Assembly (NCBI RefSeq): GCF_010868145.1
Contig: NZ_JAAGUY010000010.1
Span: 1 to 64,000 of the forward strand
Direction of reading: 5' to 3'
Length of the DNA stretch: 64,000 bases
DNA from: Nocardia cyriacigeorgica
GTDB taxonomy: Bacteria > Actinomycetota > Actinomycetes > Mycobacteriales > Mycobacteriaceae
In this document: positions 55,525-63,954 of the stretch, piece by piece
Numbering within the stretch: position 1 is the stretch's first letter
Layout: every line of letters starts with the position of its first letter
Notes under the pieces: generated by a model
What the model was told of the DNA's origin: nothing
The model's database searches: none
The model's input: the letters and a program-made list of their open reading frames with translations, nothing else
Position numbers and translations under genes: made by a program

Positions 55525-55863
55525 ATGAGTGCCACCGGGGATGACGTCCGCACCTTCGCCCTGTCCTTACCGAAGACCGCGGAGCAGTTCACGTGGGGTA
55601 TGCCCACCTTCAGGGTCGCGGGCAAGCTCTTCCTCACCCTCCCCGAATCCGAAACGTCGATGGCGGTCCGCTGCCCGATCATCGAACGCGACGAACTCGT
55701 TGTCGCCGAACCCGCCAAATTCTGGATCGCCTCTCATGAAGCGGGCAATGCGTGGGTCCGGGTGCGTTTGGCAGCGCTCGACGATCGAGAGGAGCTGGAG
55801 GCGATCATCGCCGACTCGTGGCGGCAGGCCGCGCCGCGCGAGTTACTGGAGGACGCGGAGTGA
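55525..55863 (+). CDS. MmcQ/YjbR-family protein
   Basis: A 112-residue small protein of the MmcQ/YjbR (double wing) family: VRTFALSLPKTAEQFTWGMP, FRVAGKLFLTLPE, and FWIASHEAGNAWVRVRL followed by EELEAIIADSWRQAAP. Members resemble DNA-binding or nucleotide-binding modules, but function is unproven. The ATG at 55525 directly follows a short AT-rich patch (GAAGAATTC), so the message may be leaderless. The stop overlaps the next gene by GTGA. Confidence 0.85.
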   Translation: MSATGDDVRTFALSLPKTAEQFTWGMPTFRVAGKLFLTLPESETSMAVRCPIIERDELVVAEPAKFWIASHEAGNAWVRVRLAALDDREELEAIIADSWRQAAPRELLEDAE

Positions 55864-56237
55864 GCGACAACCGCCGTCGCGTCCTGAAAGTGGGTGCGCG
55901 GCGGTATCTGTGGAAGGCCTACCACCAGCATCTCGACGGGTGCGAGGAGGTCTTGCGGATGCGGGAATTCGGGTCGGTCGCCGGACTGACCCTGGTTTTC
56001 CGGCCCGGCGGTGAACGCCAGGTCGCGGACGGTTATCCGTCTGCGTCCGGTGACATCTGGATCGGTGAACGCTCGCTGAACTTGAACGAGCCCGGTGTGG
56101 TGCGCGCATTCCTCGACGCGGCCGTCGATGCCGGCTGGATGGCACACACGCGCACCATGGGCCGTCGAGACGGCTGGGAGCTGTTCGATATCGCCCACAC
56201 CCGCCACACCGGTTGGGCATCGCGCGATCTCAGATGA
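55860..56237 (+). CDS. Conserved hypothetical protein
   Basis: A 125-residue soluble protein not assigned to a family: basic N-terminus (NRRRVLKVGARRYLW), LTLVFRPGG, and a C-terminal WELFDIAHTRH. The composition suggests a compact alpha/beta fold. It is translationally coupled (GTGA) to the MmcQ-like gene and converges with the thioredoxin gene, overlapping its 3' end by 8 bp. Confidence 0.6.
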   Translation: MSDNRRRVLKVGARRYLWKAYHQHLDGCEEVLRMREFGSVAGLTLVFRPGGERQVADGYPSASGDIWIGERSLNLNEPGVVRAFLDAAVDAGWMAHTRTMGRRDGWELFDIAHTRHTGWASRDLR

Positions 56238-56565
56238 CGTCGGCGATCTCGTCGAGCAATCGGCGCTTGGACCGCGCACCGACCAGCCGCTTCGCTTGTT
56301 CACCACCGCGGAACACCATCAGGGTCGGCATCGCCATCACCCCGTAGGTGGCGCTGATCTCCGGGTTGGCGTCCACGTCGAGCGTCACCACCTTCAACTG
56401 CGGGGTCTGCGCCGCCACCTCCGCCAGGACCGGGGCAATCATCCGGCAGGGGCCGCAGTGCTCGGAGGTGAAGTCGACCAGCACCGGAAGTTCGGAGTGC
56501 AGAACCTCATTCGCGAACGTCGCATCCGTCACCGTGGTCACCACATTGTCCTGTGTCATCGCCAT
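56230..56565 (-). CDS. Thioredoxin
   Basis: A 111-residue classical thioredoxin with the CGPC active site (SEHCGPCRM, Cys about 37 and 40), VDFTSEHCGPC preceded by buried Asp, and the cis-Pro AMPTLMVF. It should reduce protein disulfides with thioredoxin reductase. ATG 56565 has a CAGGAGATGGCG ribosome site. Its 3' end overlaps the convergent hypothetical gene by 8 bp. Confidence 0.93.
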   Translation of the reverse strand: MAMTQDNVVTTVTDATFANEVLHSELPVLVDFTSEHCGPCRMIAPVLAEVAAQTPQLKVVTLDVDANPEISATYGVMAMPTLMVFRGGEQAKRLVGARSKRRLLDEIADVI

Positions 56566-56729
56566 CTCCTGTGTTCGTAGCCGTCACAGGCGACGCTAGA
56601 CATTCCCCTCGACGTCAAGGCAAGGCCGAGCCGGACGACCTGGGGACATGAGACTGGCTACACGCCGCAACGGCGAGTCTCCGCCACCCTCGTCGAGTCG
56701 CGGGCTCGGTGGTTTGGGCCGGGCCTGCG

Positions 56730-57056
56730 TTATCCATCCAGCGGGCGGACGGTGAGGATCTGTTGCGCCTGGCCGACGGGCCCATGAACGTCGTGCAGCA
56801 CGGTCGTCGTGAGGCCCTGGCCGTGTTCCCCGAAGACAACGGTCGTGTCGAGGCCCGTCCACGAGCCCTGCGGCTGCCGGTACAGGTGGATCGAGAGGTC
56901 GACGTTCGGGAACATCCACTTGGTGGGGTCCTGGCGGACGGCGATGCCGTTGGCGGTGTCGATGAGAGCGACGAAGTCGGCAAGGGCGCTGGTGGCTTCC
57001 CCGTCGACCAGCGCGATGGGGGTCGAGATCCAGGCGGTGGTGCGGCCGGGTTGGGC
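56730..57056 (-). pseudogene. Thioesterase-family protein, C-terminal fragment
   Basis: An open frame without a proper start gives RTTAWISTPIALVDGEATS, FVALIDTANGIAVRQDP, WMFPNVDLSIHLYRQPQG, TVVFGEHGQGLTTTVLHD and QQILTVRP. This is the C-terminal half of an acyl-CoA thioesterase-like (double hotdog) protein, which is normally about 260-280 residues. A stop lies at 57057-57059 in frame, right where the azlD gene ends, so the N-terminal half was lost, probably by deletion. Confidence 0.75.
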
Positions 57057-57064
57057 TCATGCGA

Positions 57065-57388
57065 TCAGAGCAGATTGAGCAATACGACGTAGACACCGGT
57101 ACCGATACCGACGCTGAGCAGGGTGCGTCGCCCGAAGCCCAGGTGGACCGCGGCGGTCGCCGCCACCGCGATCAGCGCGTACAGCGCCGCACCGTCGTCG
57201 TCGATGCTGGTGTGCAGGGAGGTGGCTGCCAGGATCGCCAGAATGCCGCCGGGCATCCACACGGCCAGCGTGCGCACCAGATGTGATCGGCGCAGCGGCT
57301 TCAGCACAGCGAACGGGACGGCGCGCAGCGCGAACGTGATCGAGAAGACGATCGCCAGCACGGCCAGCAGATATCCGGTGTCAGGCAT
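57065..57388 (-). CDS. azlD: Branched-chain amino acid exporter subunit AzlD
   Basis: A 107-residue protein with four hydrophobic helices, the small subunit of AzlCD/BrnFE-type exporters (ALRAVPFAVLKPLRRS; WMPGGILAILAATSL). With AzlC it exports branched-chain amino acids or methionine in related bacteria. ATG 57388 lies within the last codons of azlC (8-nt overlap, ATGCCTGA), so the two are translationally coupled. Confidence 0.88.
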   Translation of the reverse strand: MPDTGYLLAVLAIVFSITFALRAVPFAVLKPLRRSHLVRTLAVWMPGGILAILAATSLHTSIDDDGAALYALIAVAATAAVHLGFGRRTLLSVGIGTGVYVVLLNLL

Positions 57389-58124
57389 GGGCGAGCTCCT
57401 TCGAGTCGCGGCGGCGAACGAACCGGTACCTGACCAGGAGCAGCACCACGAACGTCAGGAGTGCGCCGAACAAGGCGACTTCCGGAACAAGGAGTAGTGC
57501 ACCGCCGACGGCGCCCACCGCGAGCAGCGCCGACGGCAGTTCGCGACGGGAACGGCAGGCATCGAGGGCAAGCACGGTGAACAACGCGCACAACGCGAAC
57601 TCCAGACCCTTGATCGGCCCGGGAATCACCGCGCCGATCGCGACACCGACCAGTCCGCCGCCGACCCAGTAGACCTGCGAAGCGACCTGCATCGTGATCA
57701 GGCGCGCCCCCGAACGCTCGCCCGGCGGCAGCGCGGCCGAGACGGCATAGGCCTCATCGATCATTGCGTAGACGCCGTACACACGCGCGAATGTGTTGCG
57801 CACCAGATGGATCGGAAACGAGAACGCATAGAACACATGACGGAAGTTCACGACGAACACCGTGATCGCGACCGCGACGAGCGGTGCTGTCGCGGCCACC
57901 ATGCCGACCAGCAGTAACTCCAGCGAACCCGCGAACGCCGCCAGCGACAATGCCGGTGTCAGCCACCACGGCAGGCCCGCCTGGACGACCAGCAGGCCGA
58001 GCGCGATCCCCAGCGGGAAGATACCGAGCCCGGCCGACACCGAGTCGCCGATACCCGCGGTGATCTGCTCTTGCCTGGACGTGGAAGGCACCGCGCGATC
58101 GGGCGCCAGGTCGAGTTGCTGCAC
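57381..58124 (-). CDS. azlC: Branched-chain amino acid exporter subunit AzlC
   Basis: The large subunit (about 247 residues) of an AzlCD/BrnFE exporter with about seven membrane helices; SVSAGLGIFPLGIALGLLVV, LAAFAGSLELLLVGM and VVNFRHVFYAFSFP are typical. The GTG at 58124 is used as start; a TTG at 58142 is an alternative. It is divergent from an Lrp-type regulator 80 bp away, the usual arrangement in which Lrp activates export when intracellular branched-chain amino acids or methionine rise. Confidence 0.9.
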   Translation of the reverse strand: MQQLDLAPDRAVPSTSRQEQITAGIGDSVSAGLGIFPLGIALGLLVVQAGLPWWLTPALSLAAFAGSLELLLVGMVAATAPLVAVAITVFVVNFRHVFYAFSFPIHLVRNTFARVYGVYAMIDEAYAVSAALPPGERSGARLITMQVASQVYWVGGGLVGVAIGAVIPGPIKGLEFALCALFTVLALDACRSRRELPSALLAVGAVGGALLLVPEVALFGALLTFVVLLLVRYRFVRRRDSKELAHA

Positions 58125-58203
58125 CAATCCATGGTCCCGCAATCCGCTTGCTCTTTGGTTGCAGAAATTGCGCGTCTAAGGGTCCAGCGAGCAATATAGA
58201 TGC

Positions 58204-58644
58204 ATGGACTCGTTGGATCGAGCAATCATCGCCGAGTTGGAGGTCGACGGGCGCCTGACCAACGTCGAGCTCGCGGGACGGGTCGGCCTCACCCCTGGAC
58301 CATGCCTGCGCCGAGTGCAGCGCCTCGAAGCCGACGGTGTCATCCGTGGGTATCGAGCTGTCATCGACCCCGGTTCGATCGGGCGATCATTCGAAGTGTT
58401 GCTCGATCTGACCCTCGAAGGGCAGGACGCGACGACTGTCGCCCGGTTCGAGGAGACGATGACCGGGCTCGACGAGGTCAGGGAGCTGCGCAGGCTGTTC
58501 GGTACCCCTGACTACTTCGCGCGCGTCGCCGTCGAGGATCTGGACGCTTACGAAGCGTTTCTCAGCAAGCACGTCATGACGATCCCGAAGATCGGGCGCG
58601 TCAATTCCCGATTCACGATGAAGAACCTCAAACAGCTCGGGTGA
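58204..58644 (+). CDS. Lrp/AsnC-family regulator of azlCD
   Basis: A 146-residue regulator with an N-terminal helix-turn-helix (LDRAIIAELEVDGRLTNVELAG, LTPGPCLRRVQRLEADGVI) and a C-terminal RAM ligand-binding domain (EVRELRRLFGTPDYFARVAVED). It diverges from azlCD and is likely its amino-acid-responsive activator, as BrnQ/BrnFE-Lrp pairs in Corynebacterium. The ATG at 58204 directly follows an AATATAG -10-like stretch. Confidence 0.93.
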   Translation: MDSLDRAIIAELEVDGRLTNVELAGRVGLTPGPCLRRVQRLEADGVIRGYRAVIDPGSIGRSFEVLLDLTLEGQDATTVARFEETMTGLDEVRELRRLFGTPDYFARVAVEDLDAYEAFLSKHVMTIPKIGRVNSRFTMKNLKQLG

Positions 58645-58687
58645 GGCTTCGCTCCCGGATGGCTGCCGAGGGTCGACGATCGAGCAG

Positions 58688-59581
58688 TTACTGTGCCGCC
58701 ACCGCGCCGGACTGCTTCGCGAGCAATTCGATGAGAGCGGTGACGCTCTGTGCACCCCTGCCGTCGGCGACCGCCTGTCGCAACATCGCGTGCATCGGTG
58801 CGTGCCAGGACATGTCGACTCCCGACTCGGCGCCGATCTGTTCATCCTGATCGATCGCGTTGTGGAATACCTCGATCGAGGCGCCGAGGCGGGTGTAGTC
58901 ACGGTCGTCGATCTCCTCCGCGATGACCGGAAGTATCGACTCGATCATCTGTAGCCACTTGATGGAATAGCCGACCATCGTCCGCGCCTGACGCCCTCGG
59001 GTGCCGAGCACCGCGGCGCCCTCGAGGAACCCGAGCAGGGCAGGCAGCAGGGTCGCACCAACGGCGGCTTCGTAGAGCGCGGCGAGGTCTGGTTCGGGAC
59101 CGAGGAATTCGAGGTCACCGCCGAGCACGCGCAAGGTGTTCGCGTGTTCGTCGAACAGCTCCCGGTCGCCGCCGAAGTACAGCAGGGTGTCCGGGTTTCC
59201 TACCGCTGAGGGAACATTCTTGATCGCACCGCCGAGATAGCGCGCTCCCCGTGCGATGGCCCACTGCGCGAAGTCGCGCGCCTCGGCAGGGCTTCCGCTG
59301 TTCAGAGTGATGAGGTCGCGGCCGCGCAGATCTGCCTCTGCCAGGCTTGTCCGGGTGGCGGCGAACGTGCTGAAGCAGGAAATGATCACCGGTCCGGCTG
59401 TCACCGCGTCCGCAATTCTCAGGTGCTGAACCGCACCGGATTCCACCAGCGCCGCTGCCCGCCCCGGGCTCCGATTCCACACAGTGGTCGGATGCCCCGC
59501 GGCGAACAACGCCGCGGCGAGCGCGCTCCCCATCGAACCCAATCCGAGGACGGTCACGGGCGCGTGTACCCGTTCGTTCAT
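58688..59581 (-). CDS. NAD(P)-dependent reductase, imine reductase-like
   Basis: A 297-residue beta-hydroxyacid dehydrogenase/imine reductase-type enzyme: Rossmann motif VLGLGSMGSALAAALFAAGH, TVWNRSPGRAAAL for NADPH preference (Arg after Asn), TLNSGSPAEARDFAQWA and GGAIKNVPSAVGNPDTLLYF, which fits the imine reductase branch. The C-terminal half is helical. It reduces a cyclic imine or keto acid; the substrate is not known. ATG 59581 has GGAG at about 6 nt. It stands alone. Confidence 0.85.
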   Translation of the reverse strand: MNERVHAPVTVLGLGSMGSALAAALFAAGHPTTVWNRSPGRAAALVESGAVQHLRIADAVTAGPVIISCFSTFAATRTSLAEADLRGRDLITLNSGSPAEARDFAQWAIARGARYLGGAIKNVPSAVGNPDTLLYFGGDRELFDEHANTLRVLGGDLEFLGPEPDLAALYEAAVGATLLPALLGFLEGAAVLGTRGRQARTMVGYSIKWLQMIESILPVIAEEIDDRDYTRLGASIEVFHNAIDQDEQIGAESGVDMSWHAPMHAMLRQAVADGRGAQSVTALIELLAKQSGAVAAQ

Positions 59582-59883
59582 GGCGACTCCGATCATCGAC
59601 GTGGGGCGCAGAGGTTCACGACCTCTTTCGACATCACCGAGTCTTGGTCCGCCGCCTGACCAGGACAAGTACCTACTTTTCGGTGGAGTTGCTTACGCCG
59701 GGGTAAGCCATGAGGTCCGGGCGCCGGCGCTGTTATCCGGTATGCGAATGGTCACATCGACGAGCTTGCCCGACGGGCGGCTGTTCACCGAAGGGCGCGG
59801 GCCGGCCCTGGATTCGGCACGCTCACAGCGCGGTTCATGAGGGACTCGGTGTGGCCAATGCTTCGCACCGAGGAAACGCACGA
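59582..59883. other. About 300-bp region without a recognisable gene
   Basis: No credible coding frame on either strand. It holds the promoter of the reductase gene. No palindrome of note was seen apart from the 3' terminator of the MFS gene at 59884. Confidence 0.5.
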
Positions 59884-59915
59884 CAGTGGGGTCGCCGATA
59901 TCGGCGACCCCACTG
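59884..59915 (-). terminator. 32-bp perfect palindrome, terminator of MFS gene
   Basis: CAGTGGGGTCGCCGAT (59884-59899) is an exact inverted copy of 59900-59915. It lies 22 bp beyond the stop of the MFS gene on the minus strand. Its form matches the palindrome at 138-179. Confidence 0.8.
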
Positions 59916-59936
59916 GTCTTCGGTTGTCGAATCCGC

Positions 59937-61376
59937 TTACGCGAGTTCGGCGACCGCCTGCTTGCGGGCCAATACGGCCGAGGCGGAGGCGATCAGGCCG
60001 ATCACCGCGACCGCGGTGACCAGGTACAGCCCGGGCCGGTAGCCTGCGATGCCGTCGGTGGCGGCGTCGCTGATCAGGCCGGTGGCGATGGCGAGCACCA
60101 CGGCGCCGCCGATCTGGAACGAGGTCTGCACCAGTCCGGAGGCCAGACCCTGCTCATGGTCGGCGATACCTTCGGTGGCCTGCACCATGACCGCGGAGAA
60201 ACCGAGCGCGAAGCCGAGGCCGAGCAACAGGAACGCGGGCAGGTAGTCGACGGCGTAGGCCGGATCGGCGCTGCCGCCGCGCACCAGGAACCACACGTAG
60301 CCGGCCACGAACGAGGTGAGTGCGGCCAAGATCATCGGGGTGGTGCCGAACCGGTCGATGAACTTGCCCGCGATCGGCGACAGGATGGCCACGATGATGC
60401 CGGTCGGCGCCATCGCCAGCGCCATCTGCAGCGGCTCCCACTGCAGGGTGTTCTGCAGGTAGAGCGAGACGATGGTCTGGAAGCTCAGGTAGGAGCCGAA
60501 GATGGCCAGCGCGGCCAGGTTGGCCCGCACGATCGACTTCACCTTGAAGATGCTCAGCCGCACCAGCGGGTGGCTCACCCGGTTCTCCACCACGAAGAAC
60601 GTGCCGAGCAGGCCGATCGCGAGGATGGTGGTCGCGATGACGGTGGGGGTGAAACCAGTCTCCGGCGCGGTGACGATGGTGTAGACCGCGGCGAGCATGC
60701 CACCGGTGAGCAGCGCGGCGCCGGTGAAATCGATACGGCCCTCTTCCTTTTCGATGGTGCGCGGGATGACGAAGTAGGCGGTGACCGTCACGGCGGCCAC
60801 AACAGCGACGGGCATGTAGAAGGTGAGCCGCCAGTCGATGCCGGTCAGCAGGCCGGACACGATCAGGCCGGAGGCGTACCCGGTGGCGCCGAAGATGGTG
60901 AAGATCGACAGAGCCCGGTTGCGGTCCGGACCCTCCTTGAACGTGGTGGTGATGATCGAGAGCGCGGCCGGCGCGGTGAAGGCGGCGGCGACACCCTTGA
61001 TGATGCGGGTGGCGATCAGTAACGCACCGTCATCGACGAGACCGCCGATCAGCGACGCGATGCCGAAGACCACCAGCGCGGTCAGGAACACCTGTCTGCG
61101 GCCGAGCAGGTCGGCGGCTCGTCCACCCAGCAACAGCAGACCGCCGTAGCCGAGGATGTAGCCGTTGACGATCCACTGCAGCGCAGAGGTGTCGAGGCCG
61201 AGGTCCTCGCCGATGGAGGGGAGCGCGACGCCGACCATGGAGACGTCGAGTGCGTCGAGGAACATCGCCAGCCCGGCGACGAACAGGATGGCCCACAGCT
61301 TGGGCCCCCAACCACCTGCGGTTGGTTCAGAAGTCGTAGGAGCGGTGAGGTTCTGGGGTGCCGTTGTCGTGGTCAC
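59937..61376 (-). CDS. MFS drug exporter (DHA2-type)
   Basis: About 479 residues with 12-14 membrane helices: FLDALDVSMVGVALPSI (motif D1), GGRAADLLGRRQVF (motif A), ASGLIVSGLLTGIDWRLTF (motif C) and AGKFIDRFG. These are typical of proton-driven DHA2 multidrug exporters. The GTG at 61376 fits a leaderless start: minus-strand TTGACA at 61413-61408 and TTAAGT at 61390-61385 place the transcription start on it. The first 15 residues of the longer frame to 61421 would overlap the promoter. A MarR gene is divergent, with two matching palindromes between them. Confidence 0.88.
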   Translation of the reverse strand: MTTTTAPQNLTAPTTSEPTAGGWGPKLWAILFVAGLAMFLDALDVSMVGVALPSIGEDLGLDTSALQWIVNGYILGYGGLLLLGGRAADLLGRRQVFLTALVVFGIASLIGGLVDDGALLIATRIIKGVAAAFTAPAALSIITTTFKEGPDRNRALSIFTIFGATGYASGLIVSGLLTGIDWRLTFYMPVAVVAAVTVTAYFVIPRTIEKEEGRIDFTGAALLTGGMLAAVYTIVTAPETGFTPTVIATTILAIGLLGTFFVVENRVSHPLVRLSIFKVKSIVRANLAALAIFGSYLSFQTIVSLYLQNTLQWEPLQMALAMAPTGIIVAILSPIAGKFIDRFGTTPMILAALTSFVAGYVWFLVRGGSADPAYAVDYLPAFLLLGLGFALGFSAVMVQATEGIADHEQGLASGLVQTSFQIGGAVVLAIATGLISDAATDGIAGYRPGLYLVTAVAVIGLIASASAVLARKQAVAELA

Positions 61377-61390
61377 GGAAGGTAACTTAA

Positions 61391-61432
61391 ATGCACACGC
61401 ATTCAATGTCAACACATGCAATGCACGTGCAT
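61391..61432. promoter_or_regulatory. Twin MarR operator candidates
   Basis: ATGCACACGCAT (61391-61402) and ATGCACGTGCAT (61421-61432; a perfect palindrome) share the form ATGC-N4-GCAT and are exactly 30 bp apart. The first lies between -35 and -10 of the MFS promoter, and the second over the likely -35 of the marR gene (-10 TAACCT at 61450). The layout predicts repression of exporter and regulator together. Confidence 0.75.
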
Positions 61433-61461
61433 AAAATGCCTTGACATGCTAACCTCGGCTC

Positions 61462-61851
61462 ATGTACCACGACACCGACAAAGATGTCTGCGCGAAGTGG
61501 TCCGAAACCCTCCGGCTCTACCACGGCACTTCCTGTGAGCTGGAGAGCGCGCTACAGGCACAGCATCAGCTCGGGCTCAGTGAATTCGAGCTCCTGCAAG
61601 TACTGGGCGGGCGTTGCGGCGAGGCGCAGCAAGAGAACGTCAAGATGAAAGACATCGAGACCGAGATGTACCTGAGCCAGAGCGCACTCTCGCGCACCGT
61701 GACCCGGCTGGAGAAGGCCGGCCTGGTGGAGCGCGCTGCCTGCGATTTCGACCGTCGCGCCAACTTCCTGAAGCTGACCCCCGAGGGGCGGGACCGTCTC
61801 GCGGCGGCTCGTCCGACTCATCAAGAAGTGCTGCGCAAGCACCTGACCTGA
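61462..61851 (+). CDS. MarR-family repressor
   Basis: A 129-residue winged-helix regulator: FELLQVLGGR, MKDIETEMYLSQSALSRTVTRLEKAGLVERAAC (recognition helix and wing) and DRRANFLKLTPEGRDRL. It probably represses itself and the divergent MFS exporter via the twin palindromes, releasing them on binding of a phenolic or drug ligand. ATG 61462 is 6 nt from the -10 TAACCT, so a leaderless mRNA is likely. Confidence 0.9.
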   Translation: MYHDTDKDVCAKWSETLRLYHGTSCELESALQAQHQLGLSEFELLQVLGGRCGEAQQENVKMKDIETEMYLSQSALSRTVTRLEKAGLVERAACDFDRRANFLKLTPEGRDRLAAARPTHQEVLRKHLT

Positions 61852-61929
61852 GCCGGTCCGGATGAAGATCCTGATGCCGGAGGTTGTCACCGATATCGCG
61901 CACGTGTGCGTGGATCGGAAAGGATCGGG

Positions 61930-62376
61930 ATGCGGATCGGGGAATTGGCCGAACGCGCGGCGACGACCACCCGCGCACTGCGGTACTACGAGTCGCGCGG
62001 GCTGCTGCGCGTCGGCCGTGATGTCAGGGGTTACCGCGTGTACGGCGAGGACGACTACCGGGTAGTGCGCCAGATTCAGACCCTGCAGGACTGCGGATTC
62101 GAGCTGGAGGAAATCCGCCCATTCGTCGAATGCCTACAGGCCGGGAACCCTTCGGGCGACTCGTGCTCGGCGTCGGCGGAGGTATACCACCGGAAGCTGG
62201 CCGAGGTCGACGATCTCATCGGACAACTCGAGGGAGTGCGGAGCTGGATTCTCGACCGGCTCGCTCGGCCGGACCCACGGATCCACGCGAAACCTCCGGC
62301 CTGCGAGTTCACCGCGCGCGGGTTCTCGGCGAACGGTATCGGAGCCGTTCGGCCAAGGATCTCGCCGTCGCAATGA
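61930..62376 (+). CDS. MerR-family regulator
   Basis: A 148-residue protein with an N-terminal MerR winged helix (MRIGELAERAATTTRALRYYESRGLL, VRGYRVYGEDDYRVVRQI) and a helical dimerisation segment (YHRKLAEVDDLIGQLEGVRSWI). A Cys (CLQAGNP) and a further C (DSCSASAEV) are present, but not in a clear metal-sensor pattern. The target is unknown; no adjacent gene on the plus strand follows closely. ATG 61930 follows GAAAGGATCGG. Confidence 0.85.
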   Translation: MRIGELAERAATTTRALRYYESRGLLRVGRDVRGYRVYGEDDYRVVRQIQTLQDCGFELEEIRPFVECLQAGNPSGDSCSASAEVYHRKLAEVDDLIGQLEGVRSWILDRLARPDPRIHAKPPACEFTARGFSANGIGAVRPRISPSQ

Positions 62377-62571
62377 AACCTCCTGAGAACAGTGCCTGAC
62401 CGGCCGCTGTCTCGCCCTTCTGGCGGTCGCGGCCGTGCATCGGTGAGGCAGACGGCGGTATCACGATTCAGCCACGCGGCTGATTCCGCTGTGAATGCTC
62501 CAAGTCTGCTGTGTGGTGCGGCGTAATGTCGACCATCGATGCCCTCTAGTCGCTGACGCCTGGAGTGTCCG

Positions 62572-63249
62572 ATGACGAGAACTGCATGGTTGGTTGTCGC
62601 GGTCGCCGCAGTGGCCCTGCCGCTGAACGCGTGCTCGGACCGGACAAGTGGTGAAGCCACGCCCAGCACACATACTGGCATCAATCGACCCGCTGTGACG
62701 ATGACAGCGCCAATCGAAAGCTCGTCGGCTGCAACCAAGACCGTCGTACCTCCCGCAGGCACTTCGAGCGCGCAGTCACCACAGACCTCGCCCCAGCCTC
62801 ATGCAACGACGGCGATGCCGCCGCCGAGTTCGCCGATGGCAGAGACGACCACCATCACCAGCCGCGCGCCGACGCAGAATCCTCGTTTCGGACAGGCATT
62901 TACGTACGACGACGGCCTCTCGGTAACCATCGCGCCACCGACTCCGTACTCGCCAAGCGAATCCGCGTCCACCGATGATCCGGGTTACTACGTGGCATTC
63001 TCTGTCACTGTCGTCAACGGTTCACCGGACACCTACGACCCGGACTTCTTCTACGTGACCTGTCAGAGTGACAATCTCGAGGCGGAGCAGGTGTTCGATT
63101 CGGCCCAAGGGGTCGGCTCGCCGTCGACAACGGTGCTCCCTGGCAGGGAGGCTGCCTTCACGATCGTGTTCACAGTGAGCAACCCTGCCGACATCGTGCT
63201 GGAAGTGACACCGGGTTTCGACTACGAGCCCGCGATCTTCACGTCGTAG
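62572..63249 (+). CDS. DUF4352-like lipoprotein
   Basis: A 225-residue lipoprotein with lipobox LNAC (Cys21), a long Ser/Thr/Pro-rich spacer (about 25-100) and a C-terminal immunoglobulin-like domain of the DUF4352/telomeric-repeat-like type (FGQAFTYDDGLSVTIAPP; YYVAFSVTVVNGSPDTYDP; REAAFTIVFTVSNPADIVL). These surface domains have no known activity. ATG 62572 has TGGAG upstream. Converges with another lipoprotein gene. Confidence 0.85.
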   Translation: MTRTAWLVVAVAAVALPLNACSDRTSGEATPSTHTGINRPAVTMTAPIESSSAATKTVVPPAGTSSAQSPQTSPQPHATTAMPPPSSPMAETTTITSRAPTQNPRFGQAFTYDDGLSVTIAPPTPYSPSESASTDDPGYYVAFSVTVVNGSPDTYDPDFFYVTCQSDNLEAEQVFDSAQGVGSPSTTVLPGREAAFTIVFTVSNPADIVLEVTPGFDYEPAIFTS

Positions 63250-63345
63250 GCGTAGACCAGGGGGAGCAGACACCCGCGGCAGCCGCCCACTGCCTCGAAC
63301 TGGCCGTGGTCGTTTCATCGACCGACTGATGTGCGGCTCGGCGGC

Positions 63346-63954
63346 CTATGGCCGGATCGAGAAGAGGCTTGCGTCGTAGCAGTAGGTTTCGGAGGTTCGG
63401 GGCTTGTCGGCGAGTTCGGCCAGTCGCCGATCGGGGAGAGCGGACCAGTTGTTCTCGGTGACGACTTCGATATCGTCCGGCACACCGGAGACGTCGTTCT
63501 CGCCACTGTTCAGCACGACCAGCGGGATCCGCACGCCAGGATCGGAATGCACACGCCACAGCGTAGGCTCGTAGGCGCTCAATACGAGTACCTGTGGCCG
63601 GGTCGTGTTGTGCACGTAGACATCCGCCGCTCCCAGCGGGTGGTGGTCGATTGAATGGTCACTCCGGGTTTGGTAGACCTCGATATCGTGCACGTCGACC
63701 TCGGCCCCGGCGTCCGGGTTCCGTTTCTCGGTCACCTCGTAGCCACCGTCATAGTCGCAGTTGTGCACCACGACGGGATGGATACCCGGCCGGAGCGGCG
63801 GCTCGGGCCGCGGTTCCGGTAGACCGGATTCGGTCGTCGTCGGCGGCTGGTCGAGAGGCGTCGGATGGCCCTCCGTCGTTGTCGTACAGGCGGCGACAGC
63901 CGCGACGGCGCAGATTGCGACGCCCACCCGCCGAACCGGTTCGCGAATCGTCAT
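63346..63954 (-). CDS. Lipoprotein of unknown function
   Basis: A 202-residue lipoprotein: basic N-terminus, hydrophobic stretch and lipobox VAAC (Cys25), then a Thr/Pro-rich linker and a C-terminal beta-rich domain (HPVVVHNCDYDGGYEV; VYVHNTTRPQVLVLSAYEP). It is unrelated by eye to the convergent DUF4352 lipoprotein. The ATG at 63954 gives a correctly sized signal peptide; the longer frame to 63990 would bury it. Confidence 0.75.
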   Translation of the reverse strand: MTIREPVRRVGVAICAVAAVAACTTTTEGHPTPLDQPPTTTESGLPEPRPEPPLRPGIHPVVVHNCDYDGGYEVTEKRNPDAGAEVDVHDIEVYQTRSDHSIDHHPLGAADVYVHNTTRPQVLVLSAYEPTLWRVHSDPGVRIPLVVLNSGENDVSGVPDDIEVVTENNWSALPDRRLAELADKPRTSETYCYDASLFSIRP

